DNA of 64,000 nt from Salinihabitans flavidus (GCF_900110425.1 NZ_FODS01000018.1:1-64000); one strand, 5' to 3'; positions 42,578-51,131 are shown, counted from the stretch's first letter. Notes: generated by a model not told the origin, from the letters alone. Translations and numbers: made by a program.

Positions 42578-44200
42578 ATGCTGAGACCGTCGGCACACGA
42601 AGATACATTCGCGCGCGACAACCTGCCGCCGCTTGGCAGCTGGCCGGACCTGCTTCTGGGCGGGTTCGACTATCCCGACCGGCTCAACGCCGGGGTGGAG
42701 CTGACCGATGCGATGGTGGCGCGGGGGTTCGGGGATCACACCGCGCTGATCGGCAACGGGCGGCGCCGGACCTACAAGGAGCTTGCCGACTGGACCAACC
42801 GCCTTGCGCACGCGCTGGTGGAGGATCTGGGCCTGCGACCGGGCAACCGGGTGCTGATCCGGTCGGCCAACAACCCCGCGATGGTGGCCTGCTGGCTGGC
42901 GGCGACCAAGGCGGGCGCGGTGGTGGTCAATTCCATGCCGATGCTGCGCGCCGCGGAGCTTGCGAAATACGTCGACAAGGCCGAGATCACCCATGCGCTC
43001 TGCGACACGCGGCTGATGGACGAGATGGCGACCTGCGCCAAGGGTAGCCGGTTTCTGAAATCGGTGGTCGGCTTTGACGGCACGTCGAACCACGATGCGG
43101 AGCTGGACCGGCTGGCACTGGAGAAACCCGTGCAGTTCGAGGCGGTGGACACCGCGCAGGACGACGTGGCGCTATTGGGGTTCACCTCCGGCTCTACCGG
43201 GGAGCCGAAGGCGACGATGCATTTTCACCGCGATCTGCTGATCATCGCGGACGGCTATGCCCGGGAGGTGCTCAGCGTCGTGCCGGAGGATGTCTTTGTC
43301 GGCTCTCCGCCGCTGGCGTTCACCTTCGGGCTGGGCGGTCTGGCGATCTTTCCGCTGCGGTTCGGGGCGGCGGCCACGCTTCTGGAGCAGGCAACGCCGC
43401 CGAACATGATCGAGATCATCGAGAAATACCGCGCCACCGTGTCGTTTACGGCGCCGACGGCCTATCGCGCGATGATGAAGGCGATGGATCAGGGCGCGGA
43501 CCTGACCTCGCTGCGCGCTGCCGTATCGGCGGGAGAGACGCTGCCGGGGCCGGTGTATCAGGAGTGGATGGACAAGACCGGCAAGCCGATGCTCGACGGG
43601 ATCGGGGCGACCGAGCTGCTGCATATCTTCATCACCAACCGCTTTTCCGACCACCGCCCGGCCTGCACCGGCAAGCCGGTGACGGGATACGAGGCGAAGG
43701 TGATCGGCCCCGACGGCAAGGAGATGCCGCACGGAGAGCCGGGGCGGCTGGCGGTGCGCGGGCCGACGGGGTGCCGGTATCTGGGCGGCGAGCGGCAGGA
43801 TGAATATGTGCAGGACGGCTGGAACATCACAGGCGACACATTCGTGCAGGACGAGGACGGCTATTTCCACTTTGCCGCGCGCAACGACGACATGATCGTG
43901 TCCTCGGGCTACAACATCGCGGGCCCGGAGGTGGAGGCGGCGCTTCTGTCGCACGAGGCGGTGGCCGAATGCGCCGTGATCGGCGCCCCCGACGAGGCAC
44001 GCGGCCGGATCGTGCAGGCGCATGTCGTACTGGCCGACGGGGCAGAGCCGGGCGAAGAGATGATCAAGACGCTTCAGGACCATGTGAAAGCGGTGATCGC
44101 GCCCTATAAATACCCGCGCGCCATCGTCTTCGAAGAGACGCTACCGAAAACAGAAACAGGAAAGATTCAACGCTTCCGCCTGCGGCCCGACGCGGCCTGA
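42578..44200 (+). CDS. Aryl-CoA ligase, 2-aminobenzoate-CoA ligase-like
   Basis: The 540-residue adenylate-forming enzyme starts HEDTFARDNLPPLGSWPDLL, as benzoate- and 2-aminobenzoate-CoA ligases do. It has the AMP motif GFTSGSTGEPKATMHFHRDL, IGATELLHIF, the hinge DGWNITGDTF and the C-terminal lysine in LPKTETGKIQRF. It activates an aromatic acid with ATP and CoA. With kynureninase producing anthranilate upstream and the anthraniloyl-CoA-type flavoprotein in the same region, anthranilate is the best substrate. Benzoate or salicylate are alternatives. Confidence 0.93.
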   Translation: MLRPSAHEDTFARDNLPPLGSWPDLLLGGFDYPDRLNAGVELTDAMVARGFGDHTALIGNGRRRTYKELADWTNRLAHALVEDLGLRPGNRVLIRSANNPAMVACWLAATKAGAVVVNSMPMLRAAELAKYVDKAEITHALCDTRLMDEMATCAKGSRFLKSVVGFDGTSNHDAELDRLALEKPVQFEAVDTAQDDVALLGFTSGSTGEPKATMHFHRDLLIIADGYAREVLSVVPEDVFVGSPPLAFTFGLGGLAIFPLRFGAAATLLEQATPPNMIEIIEKYRATVSFTAPTAYRAMMKAMDQGADLTSLRAAVSAGETLPGPVYQEWMDKTGKPMLDGIGATELLHIFITNRFSDHRPACTGKPVTGYEAKVIGPDGKEMPHGEPGRLAVRGPTGCRYLGGERQDEYVQDGWNITGDTFVQDEDGYFHFAARNDDMIVSSGYNIAGPEVEAALLSHEAVAECAVIGAPDEARGRIVQAHVVLADGAEPGEEMIKTLQDHVKAVIAPYKYPRAIVFEETLPKTETGKIQRFRLRPDAA

Positions 44201-44325
44201 GGCGGGGGCGGGCGCGCTTGGGGTGGCGCGTCCGGCATGTTGCCGCGATACTACCCCCACGGGACACGCGAAACAAACAATGGCGCGGTCCGTTGTGAGA
44301 AAATCAGATCAGGGAGATCAACCAT

Positions 44326-45462
44326 ATGAAACCTATCAGGACACTTGCCCTTGCCACATCCGTGATGGCGCTGGCCACTGCGGCGCTTGCCGATACCAAG
44401 ATCGGCATGATCACCACGCTGTCGGGCGGCGGCGCGGGCCTTGGCGTGGATGTGCGCGACGGCTTCATGCTTGCCATCGACAATGCAGAGCGCGACGATA
44501 TCGAGGTGGTGATCGAGGACGATCAGCGCAAACCCGATGTTGCGGTGCAGACTTCCGACCGGATGATCCAGTCGGAGAAAGTGGACATCATGACCGGCAT
44601 CATCTGGTCGAACCTTGCGATGGCGGTGATTCCGTCGGCGGTCGCGCAGGGTGTGTTTTATCTGTCGCCGAACGCCGGGCCGTCGGCGCTGGCCGGTGAA
44701 CGTTGCCACGAGAATTACTTCAACGTGGCATGGCAGAACGACAACCTGCACGAGGCGGCGGGCGCCTATGCCAATGACGCGGGCTTCGAGAACACCTTTA
44801 TCCTCGCGCCCAACTATCCGGCGGGGCAGGACGCGCTCACCGGCTTCAAGCGCATGTATGAGGGAGAGCTGGCCGACGAGATCTATACCAAGCTCGGTCA
44901 AACCGACTATGCCGCCGAGCTCGCGCAGATCCGCGCCTCGGGCGCGGACAGCGTGTTCTTCTTCCTGCCTGGCGGGATGGGGATTTCCTTTCTCAAGCAA
45001 TATGCCGACAGCGGTGTGGATCTTCCCGTGGTCGGGCCGGCCTTCAGCTTTGATCAGGGTATCCTTCAGGCCGTGGGCGAGGCCGCGCTTGGCGTGAAGA
45101 ACACCTCGCAGTGGTCCAAGGATCTCGACAACGCGGCGAACGTGGCCTTCGTCGAGGCGTTCCAGGAGGAATACGGGCGTCTGCCCTCGCTCTATGCCAG
45201 CCAGGGGTATGACACCGCCAACCTGATCCTGAGCGCGCTGGAGAAGGCGGACGTGTCCGACAAGGACGCCTTCCGCGCGGCGCTGAGGGAGGCGGACTTC
45301 GACTCCGTGCGCGGTGATTTCCGGTTCGGCAACAACCACCACCCGATCCAGGACATCTACGTCCGCGAGGTGATCAAGGAGGGCGATGTCTACACCAACA
45401 AGATCGTCGCCACCGGCCTTGAGGATCACGCTGACGCCTATGCGTCCGAGTGCAAGATGTAA
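44326..45462 (+). CDS. Liv-type ABC transporter, periplasmic binding protein
   Basis: This 378-residue precursor has a signal peptide (MKPIRTLALATSVMALATAALA) followed by TKIGMITTLSGGGAGLGVDVRDGFMLAI, the leucine-binding-protein fold. Proteins of this subgroup often bind aromatic acids rather than branched amino acids. Encoded right after the aryl-CoA ligase, it probably captures anthranilate, kynurenine or a related aromatic acid. CAGGGAGATC precedes the start, and a very stable hairpin lies between it and the LivH gene. Confidence 0.92.
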   Translation: MKPIRTLALATSVMALATAALADTKIGMITTLSGGGAGLGVDVRDGFMLAIDNAERDDIEVVIEDDQRKPDVAVQTSDRMIQSEKVDIMTGIIWSNLAMAVIPSAVAQGVFYLSPNAGPSALAGERCHENYFNVAWQNDNLHEAAGAYANDAGFENTFILAPNYPAGQDALTGFKRMYEGELADEIYTKLGQTDYAAELAQIRASGADSVFFFLPGGMGISFLKQYADSGVDLPVVGPAFSFDQGILQAVGEAALGVKNTSQWSKDLDNAANVAFVEAFQEEYGRLPSLYASQGYDTANLILSALEKADVSDKDAFRAALREADFDSVRGDFRFGNNHHPIQDIYVREVIKEGDVYTNKIVATGLEDHADAYASECKM

Positions 45463-45474
45463 GATCGTCCAACC

Positions 45475-45503
45475 GACGGGGCCCCGGTGCGCGGGGCCCC
45501 GTC
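45475..45503 (+). promoter_or_regulatory. Intercistronic GC hairpin after the Liv-type binding protein
   Basis: GACGGGGCCCCG and CGGGGCCCCGTC form a perfect 12-bp stem with a GTGCG loop, 13 bases after the stop. It has no T tract. The position matches the hairpins after ugpB, tctC and the TAXI gene. Confidence 0.7.
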
Positions 45504-45519
45504 AAGGCGGAAAGAGGCC

Positions 45520-46440
45520 ATGTCCCTTATTCTCATTATTGAGCAGATCCTGAACGGGCTTCAGTTCGGGGTCATGCTGTTTCTCATGGCGGCGGGGTTG
45601 ACGCTGGTGTTCGGGGTGATGGGTCTCATCAACCTCGCGCACGGCTCGCTTTACATGGTCGGCGCCTTCGCGGCGGCGGCCGTGGCCGGGGCGACGGGAT
45701 CGTTTGTCCTGGCGCTGATCGCGAGCCTTGCGGCGGCGGCGGCGGCCGGGGCGATCGTGGAGCTTGTGGTGATCCGGCGGCTTTATGCGCGCGATCACCT
45801 CGATCAGGTGCTGGCGACCTTCGCACTTATCCTGATCTTCTCGGAGGGCACGCGCTGGCTCTTCGGCTCCTTTCCGCTGTTTCTGGAGGTGCCGCGCTAC
45901 CTGTCGGGGCCTGTGACCCTGCCGGGGGGCATCCAGTATCCGCTTTACCGGCTGGCGATGATCGTGATCGGGCTGCTGATCGCGGCGGGGCTGTTCTGGC
46001 TCATCGCGCGCACGCGCATCGGCATCCAGATCCGCGCGGGCGAGTGCGACCGCGAGATGATCGCGGCGCTTGGCGTGGATATATCGAAACTCTACACGCT
46101 GGTGTTCGCGCTCGGCGCGGCGCTGGCGGGGCTGGCGGGCGCGCTTGTGGGCGCGATCCAGTCGGTGCAGGTGGGCATGGGCGAGCCGGTTCTGATCCTG
46201 GCCTTCGTGGTGATCGTGATCGGCGGGATCGGGTCGATCAAGGGGGCGCTTGTGGGCGCGCTTCTGGTCGGACTGACCGATACACTGGGCGGGGTGTTCC
46301 TGCCACGGTTCTTCGAGCTGTTCCTTGCGCCGGCAAGCGCGACCTCCGTGGGGGCGTCTCTGGCCTCCATGCTGATTTACATCCTGATGGCGGCGGTACT
46401 TCTGGTGCGCCCCTTGGGTCTTTACGGCGGAAGGACATAG
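45520..46440 (+). CDS. Liv-type ABC transporter permease, LivH-like
   Basis: The 306-residue membrane protein starts MSLILIIEQILNGLQFGVMLFLMAAGLTLVFGVMGLINLAHG, the LivH signature, and contains GECDREMIAALGVDISKLYTLVFALGAALAGLAGAL. It forms half of the channel. The ATG at 45520 follows AAAGAGG. It precedes LivM by one base, forming part of the binding protein-LivH-LivM-LivG-LivF unit. Confidence 0.93.
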   Translation: MSLILIIEQILNGLQFGVMLFLMAAGLTLVFGVMGLINLAHGSLYMVGAFAAAAVAGATGSFVLALIASLAAAAAAGAIVELVVIRRLYARDHLDQVLATFALILIFSEGTRWLFGSFPLFLEVPRYLSGPVTLPGGIQYPLYRLAMIVIGLLIAAGLFWLIARTRIGIQIRAGECDREMIAALGVDISKLYTLVFALGAALAGLAGALVGAIQSVQVGMGEPVLILAFVVIVIGGIGSIKGALVGALLVGLTDTLGGVFLPRFFELFLAPASATSVGASLASMLIYILMAAVLLVRPLGLYGGRT

Positions 46441-46441
46441 G

Positions 46442-47425
46442 ATGGGTCGCGAACGCATGTTCAATGCCGCGATGGTGCTGGCGCTGGTGCTTGTGCCGCT
46501 CTGGGCGTGGATGACGGCGGAGCCGTTCATCATCACGCTGGCGACCAAGGTGGCGATTCTCGCGCTGGCGGGGGTTGGCCTGAATATCGCGCTGGGGCTT
46601 GGCGGGCTGATCAGCCTTGGCCATGCCGCGTTCTTCGGGATCGGCGGCTATGCGATGGGGATTCTGGCCAGCCACGCGCAGACCGCCACACCGCTGATGG
46701 AATGGCCGTTCCTGATCGAGGGCACCAACCAGATGCCGGTGATATGGCTGGTCGCCGTGGTGGCCAGCGCACTGGCGGCGCTGATCATCGGGGCGCTGTC
46801 GCTGCGGACCTCGGGCGTCTATTTCATCATGATCACGCTCGCCTTCGGGCAGATGCTTTTCTACTTCGCGATAAGCTGGTCGGCCTATGGCGGCGAGGAC
46901 GGGTTGTCGATCTGGGTGCGCAATGAGTTCCCGGGGGTCAACACGCTCGACCCGATCCAGTTTCTGGCGATCTGCTATGTGATCCTTGGCGCGGTACTGG
47001 TCTTCGCCGCGCGTCTAGCGCGCTCTCCGTTCGGGCTGGCGCTGTCGGCGGCGCGGCAGACGTCGGAACGGGTGGAGACGGTGGGCCTCACACCGTTCCG
47101 GCTGCGGCTCACGGCGTTCGTGATTTCGGGGGCGATCACCGGGTTGGCCGGGGCGCTTTTCGCCGATCTCAACCGTTTCATCAGCCCCACGATGCTCAGC
47201 TGGCACACCAGCGGCGAGATCATGGTTTTCGTGATCCTCGGCGGGGTCGGACGGCTTTATGGGCCGGTGGTGGGCGCGGCGCTGTATATCCTTCTGGAAC
47301 ATCTGCTTGGTGGGGTGAGTGACTACTGGCAGGTCTTCCTTGGCGTGCTGCTGCTGCTGATCGTGCTGTTCGCGCGCGGCGGTCTGATCGGAGCGATCAC
47401 CGGACGGGAGGTGGCCCATGACTGA
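46442..47425 (+). CDS. Liv-type ABC transporter permease, LivM-like
   Basis: The 327-residue membrane protein has NIALGLGGLISLGHAAFFGIGGYAMG and RLTAFVISGAITGLAGALFADLNRFISP, the LivM signatures, in about nine to ten hydrophobic segments. Its stop lies inside the LivG gene start (8-base overlap), so the cytoplasmic ATPase is coupled to it. Confidence 0.93.
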   Translation: MGRERMFNAAMVLALVLVPLWAWMTAEPFIITLATKVAILALAGVGLNIALGLGGLISLGHAAFFGIGGYAMGILASHAQTATPLMEWPFLIEGTNQMPVIWLVAVVASALAALIIGALSLRTSGVYFIMITLAFGQMLFYFAISWSAYGGEDGLSIWVRNEFPGVNTLDPIQFLAICYVILGAVLVFAARLARSPFGLALSAARQTSERVETVGLTPFRLRLTAFVISGAITGLAGALFADLNRFISPTMLSWHTSGEIMVFVILGGVGRLYGPVVGAALYILLEHLLGGVSDYWQVFLGVLLLLIVLFARGGLIGAITGREVAHD

Positions 47426-48173
47426 GCCGGTTCTCAGGGTGCAGAACATCTGCAAGAGCTTTGGCGCGCTGAAGGCGAGCGACGATGTGTCCCTCGACCT
47501 CTATCCGGGGGAGATTCACGCGCTGATCGGGCCGAACGGCGCGGGCAAATCCACGCTGATCAAGCAGATCTGCGGCGGGCTGATGCCCGACAGCGGCCGG
47601 ATCGAGGTGCTGGGCCGCGATGTCACCACACTCGATACCGTGGCGCGGGCGCGCATGGGGCTGGGGCGGACGTTCCAGATCTCGTCGCTAGCGATGGAGT
47701 TCACGGTGCTTCAGAACGCGGTTCTGGGCGCGCTGGGGGCGCGGGGCAAAGCCTTTCGGTTCTTCGGCAACGTGATGAAGGACGAGACGCTTCTGGCGCC
47801 GGCGCGCCGCGCGCTGGAACGGGTCGGCCTGGAGGAGGATGCCAGCCGCCGGACTGCCGATCTGTCGCATGGCCAGAGGCGGCAGCTTGAGGTCGCGGTC
47901 GCGCTGACGCTGGAGCCACGGCTCTTTTTGCTGGATGAGCCGATGGCGGGCCTTGGCGGCGGCGGATCGAAGGCGTTGACCGCGTTTCTCGACGAGTTGC
48001 GGCACGAGGCGCCGATCCTTCTGGTGGAGCATGACATGGATGCGGTTTTCGCGCTGGCCGACCGGATCAGCGTGCTGGTCTATGGCAAGGTCATCGCCAC
48101 CGGCACGGCCGAGGACATCCGCGCCAACGCCGAGGTGCGGCGCGCCTATCTCGGCGAGGAGGACGCGGCATGA
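47418..48173 (+). CDS. Liv-type ABC transporter ATPase, LivG-like
   Basis: The 251-residue ATPase has Walker A GPNGAGKSTL, the LivG-specific GRTFQISSL Q-loop, signature LSHGQRRQLEVAVAL, Walker B LFLLDEPMAGLG and the switch EHDMDAVF. It overlaps both neighbours. It pairs with LivF to energise uptake. Confidence 0.94.
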   Translation: MTEPVLRVQNICKSFGALKASDDVSLDLYPGEIHALIGPNGAGKSTLIKQICGGLMPDSGRIEVLGRDVTTLDTVARARMGLGRTFQISSLAMEFTVLQNAVLGALGARGKAFRFFGNVMKDETLLAPARRALERVGLEEDASRRTADLSHGQRRQLEVAVALTLEPRLFLLDEPMAGLGGGGSKALTAFLDELRHEAPILLVEHDMDAVFALADRISVLVYGKVIATGTAEDIRANAEVRRAYLGEEDAA

Positions 48174-48859
48174 GTTTTCTGACGCTCAAGGGCGTGGAGG
48201 CGCATTACGGCCCGTCGCAGGCGCTGTTCGGGGTCGATCTGAGCGTCGGTAAGGGCGAGGTTGTCGCGCTCATGGGGCGCAACGGCATGGGCAAATCCAC
48301 GACGATCAAGACGATCTGCGGGATGCTCGCGCCCTCTGCCGGGACTCTGGAGCTCGCGGGCCGTGATCTGCGCGCGCTGCCGTCCTACCGGATCGCGCGG
48401 CTTGGGGTGGGGCTCGTGCCCGAGGGGCGGCGCTGTTTCGCCACGCTGACGGTGGAGGAGAACATGCTCGCCGCCGCGCGCCCCGGAGAATGGGACTTCG
48501 AGAAGGTCGCACAGCTTTTCCCGCGGCTGAAGGAACGGCGGGATCAGGGCGCGATGTCGCTGTCGGGCGGCGAACAGCAGATGCTGTCCATTGGCCGCGC
48601 GCTGATGACGAACCCCCGGCTTCTGATCCTCGATGAGGCGACAGAAGGGTTGGCCCCCGTGGTCCGGCAGGAAATCTGGACCGCGATCGGACAGCTCAAG
48701 GCGGCGACGGGGCTGTCGCTGCTGGTGGTGGACAAATCGCTTCGGGAACTGGCCGCCGTGGCCGATCGGGCGGTGATCCTCAACAAGGGCGTGAGCGTCT
48801 GGACCGGCGAGATTGCCGCGCTGACCCCCGATCTCACCGACCGTTATCTCGGAGTATGA
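48170..48859 (+). CDS. Liv-type ABC transporter ATPase, LivF-like
   Basis: The 229-residue ATPase has Walker A GRNGMGKST, the LivF feature VPEGRRCFATLTVEENM, signature LSGGEQQMLSIGRAL and Walker B LLILDEATEGLAP. The switch region reads LVVDKSLRELAAVADRAVI, so the usual histidine is replaced by lysine, a variation to note. It ends the transporter unit and overlaps the thioesterase start (ATGA). Confidence 0.93.
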   Translation: MSFLTLKGVEAHYGPSQALFGVDLSVGKGEVVALMGRNGMGKSTTIKTICGMLAPSAGTLELAGRDLRALPSYRIARLGVGLVPEGRRCFATLTVEENMLAAARPGEWDFEKVAQLFPRLKERRDQGAMSLSGGEQQMLSIGRALMTNPRLLILDEATEGLAPVVRQEIWTAIGQLKAATGLSLLVVDKSLRELAAVADRAVILNKGVSVWTGEIAALTPDLTDRYLGV

Positions 48860-49266
48860 CCATGGCCTTCACGATGCCCCAGAAGCTGCTTTTCAAGCAT
48901 TGCGACCCGGCGGGAATCGCGTTTTATCCGCGCTATTTCGAGATGATGAACGATTGCGTCGAGCTGTTCTTCGATCACATCGGGCATCCGTTCGAGGAGA
49001 TCATCCGCACCGCGGGCGTGCCCACGGCGCGGATCGAGGCGCAGTTCACCGCACCGTCGCGTCACGGCGACCGGCTTGAGATCACCCTGCGGGCCACGTC
49101 TTTGGGACGCTCCAGTCTCGGGCTGACGTTTGCCGCCCTGTGCGGAGAGGAGGTGCGGTTTCGCGCCTCTTCGACGCTTGTCTACGTGACGCAGCAGGGC
49201 CGGCCGCAAAGCTGGTCCGATACGCTGCGCGCCGCGCTAACCCCCCATGTTGAAGGAAAAAACTGA
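48856..49266 (+). CDS. 4-hydroxybenzoyl-CoA thioesterase-family hot-dog protein
   Basis: The 136-residue hot-dog-fold protein has FKHCDPAGIAFYPRYFEMMNDCVELFFD, the catalytic-aspartate HCDPAG segment of the 4-hydroxybenzoyl-CoA thioesterase group. It probably hydrolyses aromatic or stalled CoA intermediates of the anthraniloyl-CoA pathway, releasing free CoA. It overlaps both LivF (ATGA) and RidA (one base), so it is part of the same transcript. Confidence 0.9.
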   Translation: MTMAFTMPQKLLFKHCDPAGIAFYPRYFEMMNDCVELFFDHIGHPFEEIIRTAGVPTARIEAQFTAPSRHGDRLEITLRATSLGRSSLGLTFAALCGEEVRFRASSTLVYVTQQGRPQSWSDTLRAALTPHVEGKN

Positions 49267-49667
49267 TGCCGCACCAGATCATTCAACCCGACGGATGGAC
49301 CCCGGCGAAGGGCTATGCCAATGGCGTTCTGGCGAGCGACGGGACGCTTTATATTGGCGGGCAGATCGGCTGGACCGCCGAGCAGGTGTTCGAGAGCCAC
49401 GATTTCATCGGCCAGATGGAACAAGCGCTGCGCAATATCAGGGCGGTGCTGGAGACGGCGGGCGGTCAGGTCGAGGATCTGACACGGCTGACGTGGTATG
49501 TCATTGATAAAAAGGAATACCTCGCCCGTCAACGCGAGGTGGGCGAGACTTACCGCAAGGTGCTGGGACGCCATTTCCCGGCGATGACCATGGTGGTGGT
49601 GAGCGCGCTGGTCGAGGATGAGGCGCTTCTGGAGATCGAGGCGACGGCTGTTATCGCGCCGCGCTGA
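49266..49667 (+). CDS. RidA (YjgF/UK114) family protein
   Basis: The 133-residue protein starts with a proline-flanked PDGWTPAKGYANGVLASDGTLYIGGQIGW and has QALRNIRAVLETAGGQVEDLTRLTWYVID and IEATAVI at the end, the RidA/YjgF layout. RidA proteins hydrolyse reactive enamines and imines to ketones and ammonia. In this operon the fused flavoprotein should make a 2-amino-5-oxocyclohexene-type enamine CoA ester, an attractive candidate substrate; this is inference. The canonical arginine of RidA (in an R-x-C-V-E-type segment) is not present in the usual form near the C-terminus (IEATAVIAPR), so it may belong to a divergent subfamily. Confidence 0.88.
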   Translation: MPHQIIQPDGWTPAKGYANGVLASDGTLYIGGQIGWTAEQVFESHDFIGQMEQALRNIRAVLETAGGQVEDLTRLTWYVIDKKEYLARQREVGETYRKVLGRHFPAMTMVVVSALVEDEALLEIEATAVIAPR

Positions 49668-49681
49668 GGCGGGCAGCCCCG

Positions 49682-49723
49682 CTGTCTGTATAACGTCGGT
49701 AAAACGTCGGTATCGCGTCGGTG
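49682..49723 (+). repeat. Dispersed 11-bp tandem repeat, copy after RidA
   Basis: After the leader CTGTCTGTATA come ACGTCGGTAAA (49693-49703), ACGTCGGTATC (49704-49714) and GCGTCGGTG (49715-49723). It starts 15 bases after the RidA stop, at the end of the anthraniloyl-CoA operon. The remaining sequence to 49861 shows no other element. No GTTAAC precedes this copy. Confidence 0.9.
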
Positions 49724-49861
49724 CCCCGGACCCCTGCGCCGGTGGTGAGGCGGATTGCCGCGTTCTTGAATAGGTATTTGAAATGCCCATTGATGCGGCG
49801 TAGACGGAGCTGACCGGACCAGAGCAGCGAAAGGCGGCAGACCGATGGCGATTGCATCACA

Positions 49862-51103
49862 ATGCAGACAGGGGCGTCCGCGCGCGAGTGCAGGGCGGCG
49901 GGGCCGCGCGTGATGGCAAGCACGGCGGAGCAGATGCGGGCCTGGCGCGGGCCGGCGATCCTGAGCTACGGGTTCAGGCCGTTCTTTCTCGGGGCGGCGC
50001 TCTGGGCGGCGGTGGCGATGGCGCTTTGGGTGGCTGTGCTGACGGGGGCGGCAGACCTGCCGCTGGCCTTCGATCCGATAAGCTGGCACGCGCATGAGTT
50101 TCTCTTTGGCTATCTCGGCGCGGTGGTGGCGGGGTTTCTGATGACGGCGGTGCCGAACTGGACCGGGCGGCTTCCGATCGTGGGGGCGCGGCTCGGACTT
50201 CTCGCGGCGCTCTGGCTGGTGGGAAGGGTCGTGGTGGCGGTACCGGGGCCGTTGTCGCCGCTGGCGGTGGCGGTGATCGACCTGGGTTTCCCGGTGCTTC
50301 TGGCGCTGGCGATCCTGCGCGAGATCGTGGCCGGGAAGAACTGGCGCAACTTGATCGTGCTCGCGCTTCTGGGCGTGATGATCGCGGCCAACGGGCTGTT
50401 TCACTGGGAGGCGGCGCGGGGCGATTTCGCTGCCGAAGGCTATGGCCTGCGCCTCGGGCTGGCCGCCGGGATCGGGATGATCGCGCTCATTGGCGGACGG
50501 ATCGTGCCGTCGTTCACGCGCAACTGGCTTGTCGTGCAGGGATCGCCGGCGCGTCCTGTCCCGCCCATGCAGCGGTTCGACAAGCTGGTGCTGCTGGCAA
50601 GTGGCGCCGTGCTGCTGCTTTGGGTGGCGGCGCCCGCGCGGGCGGAGGCGGGCTGGGCGCTGCTGGCGCTGGCGGCGCTGCACGCGGCGCGGCTGGCCCG
50701 CTGGTCCGGCTGGCACGGGCGGGGCGAGCCGCTGTTGTGGGTGCTGCACCTTGGCTATGGCTTCGTGCCGCTGGGAGCGCTGGCGCTTGGCGTGTCCATC
50801 CTCTGGCCCGCGCTTCTGCCGCCGGCGGCGGGGCTGCATGTGTGGATGGCCGGTGCGCTTGGCCTCATGACGCTGGCGGTGATGACGCGCGCGACGCTGG
50901 GACATGGCGGGCAGGCGCTGACCGCCGGGCCGGGGACGGTGGCGATCTACCTGTGTCTCGTCGCCTCGGTATTGCTTCGGCTTTGGGCGGGGATGAGCGG
51001 GGCGGTCTGGCCGCTGCACCTGTCGGCGCTGGCATGGGCGGCCGCCTTCGGCGGGTTCGCGTTGCTTTACGGGCCGCTGCTGGCGCGGGCGCGCCGTCGC
51101 TGA
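49862..51103 (+). CDS. NnrS-family multi-pass membrane protein
   Basis: The protein (413 residues from the first ATG) has ILSYGFRPFFLGAALWAAVAMALW, WHAHEFLFGYLGAVVAGFLMTAVPNWTG and GGRIVPSFTRNWL, signatures of NnrS, with about twelve membrane helices and several conserved histidines. NnrS proteins are haem- and copper-containing membrane proteins linked to nitric oxide or nitrosative stress. An in-frame ATG at 49913 starts just before the conserved region and may be the true start. No denitrification genes are nearby. It appears to be a single gene. Confidence 0.88.
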   Translation: MQTGASARECRAAGPRVMASTAEQMRAWRGPAILSYGFRPFFLGAALWAAVAMALWVAVLTGAADLPLAFDPISWHAHEFLFGYLGAVVAGFLMTAVPNWTGRLPIVGARLGLLAALWLVGRVVVAVPGPLSPLAVAVIDLGFPVLLALAILREIVAGKNWRNLIVLALLGVMIAANGLFHWEAARGDFAAEGYGLRLGLAAGIGMIALIGGRIVPSFTRNWLVVQGSPARPVPPMQRFDKLVLLASGAVLLLWVAAPARAEAGWALLALAALHAARLARWSGWHGRGEPLLWVLHLGYGFVPLGALALGVSILWPALLPPAAGLHVWMAGALGLMTLAVMTRATLGHGGQALTAGPGTVAIYLCLVASVLLRLWAGMSGAVWPLHLSALAWAAAFGGFALLYGPLLARARRR

Positions 51104-51131
51104 AATCCGCGCGCGCGGCAGGGCGGGGCGA

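Noticed and set aside
6565-49723. CRISPR array or plasmid iteron origin explaining the 11-bp repeats
   Set aside because: Units are 11 bases with no spacers of 30-40 bases, only two to four per locus, scattered over 43 kb, with no cas, rep or par gene nearby.
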